This document shows, piece by piece, positions 16,784-27,000 of a stretch of DNA of 64,000 nt. Origin of the DNA: Flavobacteriales bacterium (GTDB lineage: Bacteria; Bacteroidota; Bacteroidia; Flavobacteriales_F; PHOS-HE28); assembly GCA_023957375.1 (NCBI GenBank), contig JAMLHB010000002.1, positions 806,001 to 870,000 of the forward strand, written 5' to 3'. The notes below the pieces were generated by a model. It saw only the letters and a program-made list of their open reading frames with translations. It ran no database searches and was not told where the DNA came from. The number at the start of each line of letters is the position of its first letter. The first letter of the stretch is position 1. The position numbers and the translations under genes were made by a program.

Positions 16784-19293
16784 TTGAGCAGGTACTCGAT
16801 GGGGACCCAATAGAAGGAATCTCCGCCGCCCACACGGTATTTGATGTCGTCATTCCCCTTTACCTGGCGCAATTCGGCCAGTTGTGCGCCAAACTGCTCT
16901 GTCATCTTGGTGACCAGGTCCTGGGTGAACTTCTTCGCATCATCCAGGTCATCAATGGTCAGGTCGTTGGCAATGCCGGAGGTGTTGAAAGGCAGGACCA
17001 CATCCATTTGGTTCACGCCGGCCATCCGTTTCTTGAGATCGCCCAAACGCATGCGCGAATCGGTCTTACCAAGGACACTGCGGGCCACGTCCATCCAATA
17101 AGCTTGTATGCTGAGCCGTGCTTCCGTGGGGTTGGTGTTGAGCGTCTCCACCAAGCGATCGATGTTCTCCACCTGCTTCACCAGTGTCGCCTCCGGCATG
17201 AACAGCACATACTTGAACACCGGATACTGCAGTTTGGGCGATCGATAGGCCGTGGATGCATCCAGGAAATAGTGCACCTTGTTGGTGAACGAATAGGTAA
17301 GGCAGGATTGCTTTTCAGCAATGGAGGAACTGGCCTGTTCACAGATGCGGTCGATCAGGAAAACAGAAGCCCTGGTGCTCAAGTCTTGGGCTTGGCGCGC
17401 CACGGCAGAGCCGTCTATGAGGATCTTCTCCACCACTTGAAGATGCTTTTCATAGGCCTCTTGGCACTTCCGCACATCCGCCATCACGTTCTGCCCGAAG
17501 TGTCCAGGGCTGGCGTTGGCCGGTAGAAGGCAGGCGCGAAATTCCATGGTGGCAGGCGCCATGTACGTTACCAACCTTCCATCGTCCTCCGTGATGGACC
17601 TTGGCCTGGAGGCCACCACTGAATCCGTGAGGAATGTGTTCAAGTACTGGTAGTTCTCCTGCATGGCACCGGCCAAATAATTCAATGTGGTCATCCTCAT
17701 TTGGTCATAGGTGCGCAACGACTGCCCCTGCACTTCGCTCGGCAGCGCATAACCCAAGTAGTGGACATCCCGGTCCTTTAGCCGCGTCTTCAACATGCCA
17801 GGGTCCATGAAGCCCGGGCGGCCCTCATTGATGTCGCTTTCGAAGTGGTCCGGTCTGCTGGCCACATGCACCAACACATTGGTCTGGCCGGGTTTCGCCA
17901 TTTCGATGGCGCTGTACATCGCGGGATACGCCGGCCGTGTGTCCACCAGGTCGCCCGTGGGGGACATGTCCATGTCCGCCAACCAACGCTTTAGCCCACC
18001 GATGTCATAGTCGATCTCCCGGCTGAACAGGAACTTGATGTCCGTCCTCGTCGCGTCATCATTCTTGTACACCACGGCCCCCATGGACAAGTTGTTGGCC
18101 TCGGCATAGGTCTTTCGCAGAGCGTCAATAATGGGGTTGACCCATTGCTGCACGCCATTGTTTCCTTCCACCACCAAGATCACGTTCAGGTTCTTGTGCC
18201 CTTTGCGGATCGCCTCGTAGGCCCGCTGGGTGCGTACATATTCATCTTGTGAATAATCCCTTTTCTGGACCGTGGCATACTGGGCACTGAGCCGTGCCGG
18301 TGCGCCTGTCTGGAACACGCAGTTCAACGGCGGGGTCCGCCCATCCGTGCCATGGCCGGAAAACACGGGATAGCGGAAGATGAAGCCGTCCAGCCGCTGG
18401 CGTTGATCAACGCCCCGGTCCTCAAAAGCGGGATCGCGTGGTTTTGCGAAAAGTCCGGTCAACCGTGTACTCCCGGAGAAGTATGCATCACGGTCAGCGG
18501 CGGACGCATTATTGAAGATCCGCGCGTAGATCTCCTTTTCCTTGCGTTCCTGCATGGCTGCCGGGTCCCAGTTCGGCTCCAGGCAAAGGCTGGTGGACCA
18601 CAGCTTCAGGCGGTCCTCGTTCACCCAGCCCAACAATTTATTGGCCGTTGTCAGCGTGTAATATTGGCTTACCAGGTACCGGCCCGGTACTCCATCGATC
18701 CCGGGGGCATATTGGAAGATGAAGAGCACTTCATAGAGCGGTTCATCCGAGACCTTGCTGCCGCCTTGGGGAACTTGGAAAACCGAGTACCGGTCTTTGA
18801 TCTCCTCCTTGTCGTGGATCCGTTTTGAGGCGCGAGTGGTGTTCACGGCGAATGCCTTGATCTCCAAACCGGTATTGTGGTCGATCAACGGGGTCATCCA
18901 TAAGATCAGTCCATCCTTCCGCACCCAACCTATGGGTTTGTCCTGGGTGGTACCCACTTGCAACCATTGCTCCTTGGCATCAAACACCCAAAGGGCTTGG
19001 GAGAAGGGCAGCTTCAACTTCTCAGCGCCCTTATTGCCGGGTGCGGAGAACACCGGAACATCATTCTGCTTCGTGAATACAAGCCAACGCTTCTCCTGGT
19101 TGCGGTCCACCTTGACCGAGTTGAAGTTCCAATAATCATCTTTGAACCCCGATCCATCGTAATAGGTGTTGTCGTCCACGTTGTATCGGACATCCTGCCA
19201 GATCGATGGTTGCTTAAAGCAGTTCTCGCATTGGCTCCATACCGTGAATGGGAAAAGGGCAAGCAAAAGCAAGGGGGGCAACAATCCTTTCAT
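16780..19293 (-). CDS. Large periplasmic protein with SH3-like motifs and a VWA-like core, possibly related to T6SS protein TssR
   Basis: 837 residues. A signal peptide (MKGLLPPLLLLALFPFTVWS) precedes the mature protein. Two SH3b-like motifs, GWVRKDGLILW (122-132) and GWVNEDRLKLW (222-232), flag paired SH3 domains. A central strand LNVILVVEGN (369-378) begins a VWA-like Rossmann region, but no DxSxS metal site is evident. The C-terminal about 250 residues are helical. Size, SH3 plus VWA-like order and periplasmic location remind me of TssR of the Bacteroidota type VI secretion subtype; this is from memory. No sheath, Hcp, VgrG or ClpV gene is in the window. It overlaps the ATPase gene by ATGA, so it is likely the periplasmic partner of the ABC unit. 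Confidence 0.7.
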   Translation of the reverse strand: MKGLLPPLLLLALFPFTVWSQCENCFKQPSIWQDVRYNVDDNTYYDGSGFKDDYWNFNSVKVDRNQEKRWLVFTKQNDVPVFSAPGNKGAEKLKLPFSQALWVFDAKEQWLQVGTTQDKPIGWVRKDGLILWMTPLIDHNTGLEIKAFAVNTTRASKRIHDKEEIKDRYSVFQVPQGGSKVSDEPLYEVLFIFQYAPGIDGVPGRYLVSQYYTLTTANKLLGWVNEDRLKLWSTSLCLEPNWDPAAMQERKEKEIYARIFNNASAADRDAYFSGSTRLTGLFAKPRDPAFEDRGVDQRQRLDGFIFRYPVFSGHGTDGRTPPLNCVFQTGAPARLSAQYATVQKRDYSQDEYVRTQRAYEAIRKGHKNLNVILVVEGNNGVQQWVNPIIDALRKTYAEANNLSMGAVVYKNDDATRTDIKFLFSREIDYDIGGLKRWLADMDMSPTGDLVDTRPAYPAMYSAIEMAKPGQTNVLVHVASRPDHFESDINEGRPGFMDPGMLKTRLKDRDVHYLGYALPSEVQGQSLRTYDQMRMTTLNYLAGAMQENYQYLNTFLTDSVVASRPRSITEDDGRLVTYMAPATMEFRACLLPANASPGHFGQNVMADVRKCQEAYEKHLQVVEKILIDGSAVARQAQDLSTRASVFLIDRICEQASSSIAEKQSCLTYSFTNKVHYFLDASTAYRSPKLQYPVFKYVLFMPEATLVKQVENIDRLVETLNTNPTEARLSIQAYWMDVARSVLGKTDSRMRLGDLKKRMAGVNQMDVVLPFNTSGIANDLTIDDLDDAKKFTQDLVTKMTEQFGAQLAELRQVKGNDDIKYRVGGGDSFYWVPIEYLLK

Positions 19294-19562
19294 CGCAGCA
19301 ATCGTTATTCTTGGTGGTGGAAGCCCGCACCCTGTGCAGGGGTTTCCATGGGCCTTGTCAACATCACGGCCAAAATAAGGATTTGAGAAAGCAATTTCAC
19401 ACGGCACCCTCATCAGGTCAGCAAGTCTGCCTGCCTTGTGCCTTTTATGCTGGAGAGCGCTCATGGCCCTCCCGGCCATCTGGCAAACAGGACAACCCTG
19501 CTAGTACGTGCACCGGAAGATCATCACCGTGCTTCACGCTCGTGCCGGTAGGCATGGGACAG
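19294..19562. other. Intergenic gap within the ABC/SH3 locus
   Basis: 269 bases between the TM-anchored protein gene and the large periplasmic protein gene. It is the longest gap inside the locus and may hold a second promoter. A near match to the -7 box (TTATTTTGG on the minus strand, about 19366-19374) is present, but nothing decisive. Confidence 0.4.
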
Positions 19563-20873
19563 CTAACGCACACGGAACATGAGGTCAAAAACACTGCTCA
19601 GCCCCGATGGGAACTGTACCTTCACACCTTCATTCCCGTACCGATCGGCCGCCAACCTGACCTGTCCCATGTCCACATGCGGGGCCGCCTTGATGGTAAT
19701 CCGGTACTGCATACCCGGCCGTAATACTGGGGAGCTGGCCGTGGGAAACTCAGCTTTCAATGCATTGTACTGGTCATCACCCGTGGTGAACCTCAGCACA
19801 CGGTCTTTGTGGCCCTTGCATTGATCATCCACGCACGTGATCGTTACCATCACTTCACCCGTGTTCACATTGCCCCAGTATCGGAATGAAGCCAACTGGC
19901 AGGCCCGGTCGGCTTGCACATCCATGATCGTCTGCGCTTCCGTGGTCCATTTCACGTCTGCCCATTGGGGAGCCGGGATCGGAATTTGTGCCGGTGTGCC
20001 CGTACGCATTGCGTATTGCAGGCTCTGATCGAAGCAGCCGTCACTGGGGAAAGATGGAGCCGGGGCAGGCGTGGGATCCGTGGCGGGTTGTACCGCCTTA
20101 GCCAACTCCGCGCTTTTTGCGTGTCCCTTTTGTTGCGGTGCATCCCCTTCAGGTGCCTCCTTGATGGCCGTCTTAGGCTCTTTATGCACATCGGGCTTGT
20201 GAACCACCGGGGGAGCGGGTTTTTTTACTACCTGTTGTACTTTGTTTTCAGGGGGCATTGTGCCCTTCGAAACTCGAATCCCGGAAAAGACCATAGTATC
20301 CTTGGCGGCGGGCATCGAAAGCGCTAATTGAAGGCGGTATTCACCCGCTGATGCGGGTACCCAGGAAAAGACCATTCCGGTATCCACCACGTTCGAGAGG
20401 TGCAATTCCCGATCACCGAGGAGCACCCTCCACTTGCGGCCAATAACACCCACGGAGTGATCCGCCGCCGTAACTACCGCGCCAACGGATGATTCCGGCG
20501 AAGGCCATTCCACACTGATCTGCTTCCCCGCTGTGAATGCCAGCGTATCGCGTACCAGTTCACGCTGGCCGTTCATGGCGAAGATGACATATCGGCCGGG
20601 TACTACTGCGTGAAATTCAGGTAATGAGGTCCCGGTAAAGTGGCTTGTGCTTCCATCCGGGCTTTGCACGCGCCATGAATCAGGCTGGTCAGCAGATGAA
20701 GGACCCAGCGCCAAGTGATAGTTCTTTCCGGTGTACAAGGCACTATCTCCGAGCATTTGATCCGAGGTCACAAGGATGTGTGCAAGTGTCTTGTCCTTTT
20801 TCTTCCCTAAAAGCAGATAAAGTGCAGCAATGGTTAGCACCAAAGCCACTGGGATCAACAGGAGTCTCTTCAT
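19563..20873 (-). CDS. Single-pass membrane-anchored periplasmic protein, first gene of the ABC/SH3 locus
   Basis: 436 residues. A membrane anchor (about 4-22) is followed by Lys-rich residues, so the bulk probably faces the periplasm. The first about 200 residues form beta-rich Ig/PKD-like segments (SWVPASAGEYRLQLALS). A Lys/Pro/Ala-rich linker (about 205-280, repeated KP, HK, AP) leads to a C-terminal domain with several cysteines (DGCFDQS, DRACQL, TCVDDQC). No family is recognised. The domain plan suits a protein spanning the periplasm. A TACATTTG -7 box lies about 48 bases upstream. I chose ATG 20873 because it starts directly before the anchor. Confidence 0.72.
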   Translation of the reverse strand: MKRLLLIPVALVLTIAALYLLLGKKKDKTLAHILVTSDQMLGDSALYTGKNYHLALGPSSADQPDSWRVQSPDGSTSHFTGTSLPEFHAVVPGRYVIFAMNGQRELVRDTLAFTAGKQISVEWPSPESSVGAVVTAADHSVGVIGRKWRVLLGDRELHLSNVVDTGMVFSWVPASAGEYRLQLALSMPAAKDTMVFSGIRVSKGTMPPENKVQQVVKKPAPPVVHKPDVHKEPKTAIKEAPEGDAPQQKGHAKSAELAKAVQPATDPTPAPAPSFPSDGCFDQSLQYAMRTGTPAQIPIPAPQWADVKWTTEAQTIMDVQADRACQLASFRYWGNVNTGEVMVTITCVDDQCKGHKDRVLRFTTGDDQYNALKAEFPTASSPVLRPGMQYRITIKAAPHVDMGQVRLAADRYGNEGVKVQFPSGLSSVFDLMFRVR

Positions 20874-20921
20874 TGCCTGGTTCCTTTCCGATGATCGGCA
20901 ATACAATCGGGTGTCGTAGGC

Positions 20922-20929
20922 CAAATGTA
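20922..20929 (-). promoter_or_regulatory. -7 promoter box of the ABC/SH3 locus
   Basis: TACATTTG on the minus strand fits TAnnTTTG and lies 48 bases before the start at 20873, in the 219-base divergent gap shared with the alpha-2-macroglobulin gene. No -33 TTG at the ideal distance. Confidence 0.45.
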
Positions 20930-21092
20930 AACGAGTTCCTTTTTAACGGAAGATGCAAGAGGATCATCAGGAAACCCCAGATGCGCAACCAACCTTGGGC
21001 TGAACCTGCGCCCCGTTCCCGTGTACTGTTCGGGCATGTGGCCCCATCTTTGGCATGCTTCTTCCTTTTCGCCCCGCCCGCAACCCCGTTGG

Positions 21093-24000
21093 ATGCAACA
21101 CGCACAAAAGTTCCTCCTGGTAGCAGCTGCCGCGCTTGCCGTGGTATTCGGCTGTGCCTCGGTACAGAAGACCCCCAACATGGCCGACGCCAAGCAAGAC
21201 CCCGCCTGGGCCAAGATCGATTCCTTGGCCAACCTCGGCCAGTACGCCACCGCGCTGGAAGCCACCAACGCGCTTTTGGCCAGCGCGCGCGCCGGTCAGG
21301 ACTGGCGCACGGAGTTCCGCGCCTGGATGTACAAGGCCCGCTTCATGCAGTACACCGGCGCGGAGCAGAAGGAGATCATCAGCGCCATGGAAGCGCGCGC
21401 CGGCACGGCGGAAACCCCGCTGAAGCAATTGCTGCACAGCGTGGTGGCCCAGCAGTCGTGGGGCTACTACCAGCAGCACCGCTGGCAGATCATGGACCGC
21501 ACCAACATCGCCGAGGCCACCGACGATCCCGACACGTGGGACCAGGCCGCCTTCATGCGCAAGGTGATCGCGGAGTTCACCGCTTCCGTTTCACCCGCGC
21601 AGGAATTGGCCGCGATCCCCGTGGGCAATCTGGCCCCGCTGCTGGAGCCAAAGAACGCCGACCTCCGCCTGCGGCCCACCGTGCTGGACCTGCTCGCGCA
21701 CCGCGCGCTGGATGTGTTCCGCAACAGCGAAACGCGCTTGGCCGAACACGCCGGGCAATTCAAGCTCAACGACGCGAACGCCTTCGCCGCACCGGCGGAA
21801 TTTGCTTCCACCGCCCCCGCTTCCGATGACAGCACCGCGTGGCTTTTGCGGGCTGTGCAATTGTACCAACAGCTCACCACGCTGCACCTGCGCGATGCGC
21901 AGCCCGAAGCGCTGACCGTTCTCACGCTGGAACGCCTCGCGTTCGCCCATGAGAACAGCACCCTGCCCGAAAAGGACAGCCTGTACCTGAACGCGCTCCG
22001 CGCCTTGCAAACCAGCCTGCCCACCGGGGAAGCCAACGCGGAAGTGCGCGTGGCCATCGCGCAATGGCACGCCGACCAGGGCGCGCAGTTCCAACGCCTC
22101 GCCCCGGACAGCGCATGGAAGTGGGAGAAGAAGACGGCGGCGGAGATCTGCCGCGAGGTGATCGCACAGGCTCAAGCGCCCTTCGCCGTGAAAAAGGCCA
22201 CGGCGTTGCTGGCACAATTGGAACAACCTTCGCTGGACATCACCACCGAAGAGGCCGTACTGCCCGATGCGCCCTTCAAGCTGGCGCTCACCTATGCCAA
22301 TGTGAAAGAGGTCTGGCTGCGCGTGGTGAAGGAGGAGAATCCGGAAAGCAGCCATCGCGGCTACCGCAATGCAGCCGCCATGAAACGCCTGCTGCGCATG
22401 GCCCCGTTGCGCGCATGGTCCGTGCAGTTGCCCGACGACAGCGACCTCAACGCGCACCTCACCGAGTTGGCGGCGGAGGCCTTGCCGCTCGGCGCGTACA
22501 GCATCTTGGCATCCAACAACAAGGATTTCACGGAATCTTCCTTAATCTCCGTGACCGCCGTGCGTGCCACCCGGCTGGCCTTGGCCGAGCGCCGGTTGCC
22601 GGGCAACGCCAGCGGGGTGCTGGTGATGGACCGCAACACCGGTCTGCCGCTGAAAAGCGCCACGGCCCTGCTGGAGCGCCATGAATATCATGGGCATGCG
22701 TGGATCTTCCGCACCATCGGCACAGCCACCACCGATGCGGACGGCATGGCCCAAGTGGCCTTGCCCAAGGATGGCAATGGGCAATCACGCTGGACCGTAT
22801 CGCTGGGCAAGGACCGGATCACTTCGCCGGGCAACTACGGCTGGTACCGTGGGGAAGGCACGCACACGGACACCCTGCGCACCTTCCTCTTCACCGATCG
22901 CGCCATCTACCGCCCCGGCCAGCCCGTGCTGTTCAAGGGGATCGTCACCGCAAAGCGCGGCGGCACCACCGTGGTAAAGGCGGGCTACGCCACCACGGTG
23001 GAATTCATTGACGTGAACGGCGATCCCATCGACTCCTTGCAGCTGACCACGGATGCCTACGGTTCCTTCCACGGGCAGTTCACCGCGCCCCAAGGCACGC
23101 TCACCGGCAGCATGCAATTGCAGGAAAAGGACGGCGGCCGCACCATCCGGGTGGAGGAATACAAGCGGCCCACGTTCGAGGTGCTTTTTCCTGAAAACGA
23201 CACGGCCACCAGCGCGCCGAAGCTGAATGCCATGGCCACCGTGCATGGCCAGGCCAAGAGCTATGCGGGCGTGCCGCTGGACGGCGCCACCGTGCAATGG
23301 ACCGTGCGCCGCGAAGCCCGCATGCCTTGGTGGTGCGGCGCGTACTGGCGCTCGTTCATCCCGTGGGGCCAACCTGTGGAAGTGGCCAGCGGCACGGCGG
23401 AAACCGACGGTGCGGGTAATTTCAGCATCGCCTTCTTGGCCCAGGCCGACCGGTCCATCTCGTTGAAGGCCGATCCCACCTTCAGCTTCACCGTGGAGGC
23501 CAGCATCACCGACGTGAATGGCGAAACGCAATCGGGCACCACCAGCATTTCCGTGGGCTACCGCAGCATCAACATCGCGCTGGACGCGGGCGAGGGCCTC
23601 AACCGCGCCACCGCCGACAGCCTGAAACTGGGCGTGCAAGACCTCAACGGCAACGCGCTCGATGTGCCCATGGACGTGCGCATCTCCCGCCTGCACACGC
23701 CCGGTGTGCCGCTGCGCGGGCGCCAGTGGGAGCGGCCGGACGTGTTCGTGATCCCGCCGGACGCATACAAAAAGCTGTTCCCGGGATCGGTGTACACCAA
23801 CGGCGACGATCCGCTCACCTGGCCGCGCGTGGACGTGGTGCTGGAACGCAAGCAATGGAGTGCCAACGGCCAGGAACTCGCGCTGTCCGGCATCAAGCAG
23901 TGGGACGTGGGCGCGTACCTGATCGAAGCCAGCGCCACCGATGCCGACGGCAAGGAGGTGAAGGTGCAAAAAGTGATTTCGGTCTACGACCCCGCCGTGC

Positions 24001-27000
24001 AGCACACCGGCTTCGTCAACGAGGCCTTCCATGTGGAAGCGGTGAAGGCCAGGGCAGAGCCGGGCGAAAAGGCGGAGCTGCTGCTGAGCAGCGCACTGCC
24101 CGAAGCGCACATCCTGATGGAAGTGGAGCGCGAGGGCAAGATCGCCGTGCGCCGTTGGTTCACCATCAAGGATGGACAACAACTGGTCGAACTGCCCGTG
24201 CTGGAAGCTGATCGCGGCGGCTTCACCGTGCATTTCATCGGCGCGGAGCGCGGTCTCTCCCACAAGCAGGACGTTTTTATTGAAGTACCCTGGAGCAACA
24301 AGGAGTTGCAGGTGGAATGGATGACCTTCCGCGACAAGCTGCTGCCCGGCGAAAAGGAAGAATGGCGCCTGAAGATCCAGGGACCGAAGGGAGAGAAAGT
24401 AGCCGCGCAACTGTTAGCCGGCATGTACGATGCCTCGCTGGACCACTTCGTGCGGAACGATTGGAACATGTCCGTATGGCCTACGGCTTCCGCGCAAATG
24501 GGCTGGGAACAAATGGCGCCATTCGGCACCAACGGCAGCATCACCTACGGACGGCACCAAAGCCTGCCGAACGACACCACGCACATCTACCCGGCATTGA
24601 ACCTGTTTGGATTACCCATGGCATACGGCCGTGGTGGTGTGATGACCATGGAAATGCGTTCCATGTCGGCGGATGCGGCCATGGCCCCGCCCATGCAGGC
24701 GAATGCAGGCTTCGCAAAGAAGGAATTGGAGGAATCCAGTGCGAATGCCGAAGTTCCGGAGCCGGCCACTGCGCAGGATGTGCCGCAACCCGCCACCCGC
24801 ACCGATTTCCGCGAGACCGCATTCTTCTTCCCCGACCTGCTCACCGACAAGGATGGCAGCGTGATCCTGAAGTTCACCATGCCCGATGCGCTCACCCGCT
24901 GGAAACTGCTCGGCCTGGCCCACACCACCGACCTCAAGACCGCGCGCTTCACCAAGGAGGTGATCACGCAGAAGCCCTTGATGGTCACGCCCAACCTGCC
25001 GCGCTTCCTCCGCGAAGACGATAAGATCACGTTCTCCGCCAAGGTGAACGTGGTGGATGCAGGGGTGTCCTCAAGGTCCGCTGCGCGAGACCTTGAGGGA
25101 ACACCCCTGAACGGCACCGCCACCCTCGAGCTCTTCGACCCCTTCACCAATGCCCCGGTGGACGCGCGCTTCAACCTGAAGCAGTCCGCGCAGCCCTTCA
25201 CCGCCGGTCCGGGCCACAGCGCCGTGGTACAATGGGACCTCAGCGTGCCCGAGGGCATCAGCGCCGTGGCCGTGCGCATCAGCGCCAAGGCCGGCACCTT
25301 CACCGATGCCGAGCAACGCCCGCTGCCCATCCTCACCGACCGCGTGCTGGTCACCGAAAGCCTGCCGCTGCCCACCAGCACCGCCGGCAAGAAGACCTTC
25401 ACCCTGGAAAAGCTGCGGAACGACACCAGCAGCACGCTGCGCCACCAGAGCCTGAAGCTGGAGTTTACGCCCAATCCCGCGTGGTACGCCGTGCAAGCGC
25501 TGCCCTACCTGATGGAGTACCCGCACCAGTGCAGCGAGCAGGTCTTCAGCAGGCTTTATGCCAACAGCCTCGCCGCGCACATCGTGGACGAAAGGCCGAA
25601 GATCAAGGAAGTGTTCGCGCAATGGCGCGCCGACTCCCCTTCTCCCTCGGAGAAGGGGCCGGGGGATGAGGGCGCTTTCCTCAGCAACTTGGAGAAGAAC
25701 AGCGAGCTCAAGAACATCGTGCTTGCGGAAACGCCGTGGGTGCTCAACGCGCGCAACGAAAGCGAAAGCAGGCAGCGCATCGGCCTGCTGTTCGACATGC
25801 AACGCATGGCCGCCGAGCGCGGCAAGGCCTTGAAGCAACTGCGCGACGCTCAGTTGGGCAACGGCGCATGGCCGTGGTTCAGCGGCATGCAGCCCTCCCG
25901 CTGGGTCACCCAGGGCATCGTGGCGGGATTCGGCCACCTGGAAAAACTCGGGGCCGCTGACCTGCGCCCCGACGGGCAAACACAGCAGATGCTCAAGCAG
26001 GCCGTGAATTGGCTGGACGAGGATGTGGCGAAGGACTACCAGCGCTTGCTGAAGGATTACAGCAAGAAAGAGCTTGATCAATACACGCCAAGCCACAGTG
26101 ATGTGCAATTTCTCTACGCCCGCAGCTTCTTCCCGCGTTGGCCTATTACCGGCACCACGGCAACGGCGGCGAACTTCTACAAGCAACGCTTGGCCGCCAC
26201 CTGGCTGCAGTTCGGCTTGCAGGAGCAGGCCATGATCGCATTGGCCCTGCACCGCATGGGCGATGCCGCCACGGCCCAGCTCATCATGAAGTCGCTGGGC
26301 GAACGCGCCACGCGCAGCGAAGAGCTTGGCATGTACTGGAAGAACTTCAACGCCGGCTACAACTGGTGGGACTTCCCCACGGAAACGCACGCGCTGCTGA
26401 TCGAGGCTTTCCACGAAGTGGCCCGGGACGAACAGGCCGTGAACGAGCTGCGCCTGTACCTGCTGAAGCTGAAGCAGACCACCGATTGGAAGACCACCAA
26501 GGCCACCGCCGAGGCTTGCTACGCGCTGCTGCTCACCGGCGACGATTGGCTGGAGCCCGCCGCAGCGCCCGTGATCACCGTGGGCCGCGACGTAGTGGTG
26601 GCCGACAAGCAGGAGGCCGGTACGGGCTACTTCACCAAGACCTGGTCCGGGGAAGAGGTGAACCGCGACATGGGCGTGGTATCGGTGACCACCACCACCG
26701 ACCGGGCCGCATGGGGCGCGCTGTACTGGCAGTACTTCGAGCAGATGGACAAGGTGACCAGCGCCGCCAGTCCATTCAGCATCAAGAAGCAAGTGCTGCT
26801 AAACACCGCCACGGACGCGGGTCCGCAGTTGGTGGCCTTGGACAAGTCGCGCACGTTGAAGCCCGGCGACAAGCTCACCGTCCGCATTGAACTGCGCACC
26901 GACCGCGACCTGGACTACGTGCATTTGAAGGACCTGCGCGCCAGCGGGCTGGAGCCCACCGAAACGCTCAGCGGCTACCGTTCGCAAGGTGGCCTAGGCT

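Noticed and set aside
11471..20873. A complete type VI secretion system
   Set aside because: Only a possible TssR-like protein and generic envelope proteins are present; no TssB/C, Hcp, VgrG, ClpV or baseplate genes.
22785..24410. Long minus-strand open frame (541 codons) inside the alpha-2-macroglobulin gene
   Set aside because: A shadow frame caused by high GC; composition is His/Gly/Ala/Arg-rich with no domain features, while the plus strand has clear family motifs.
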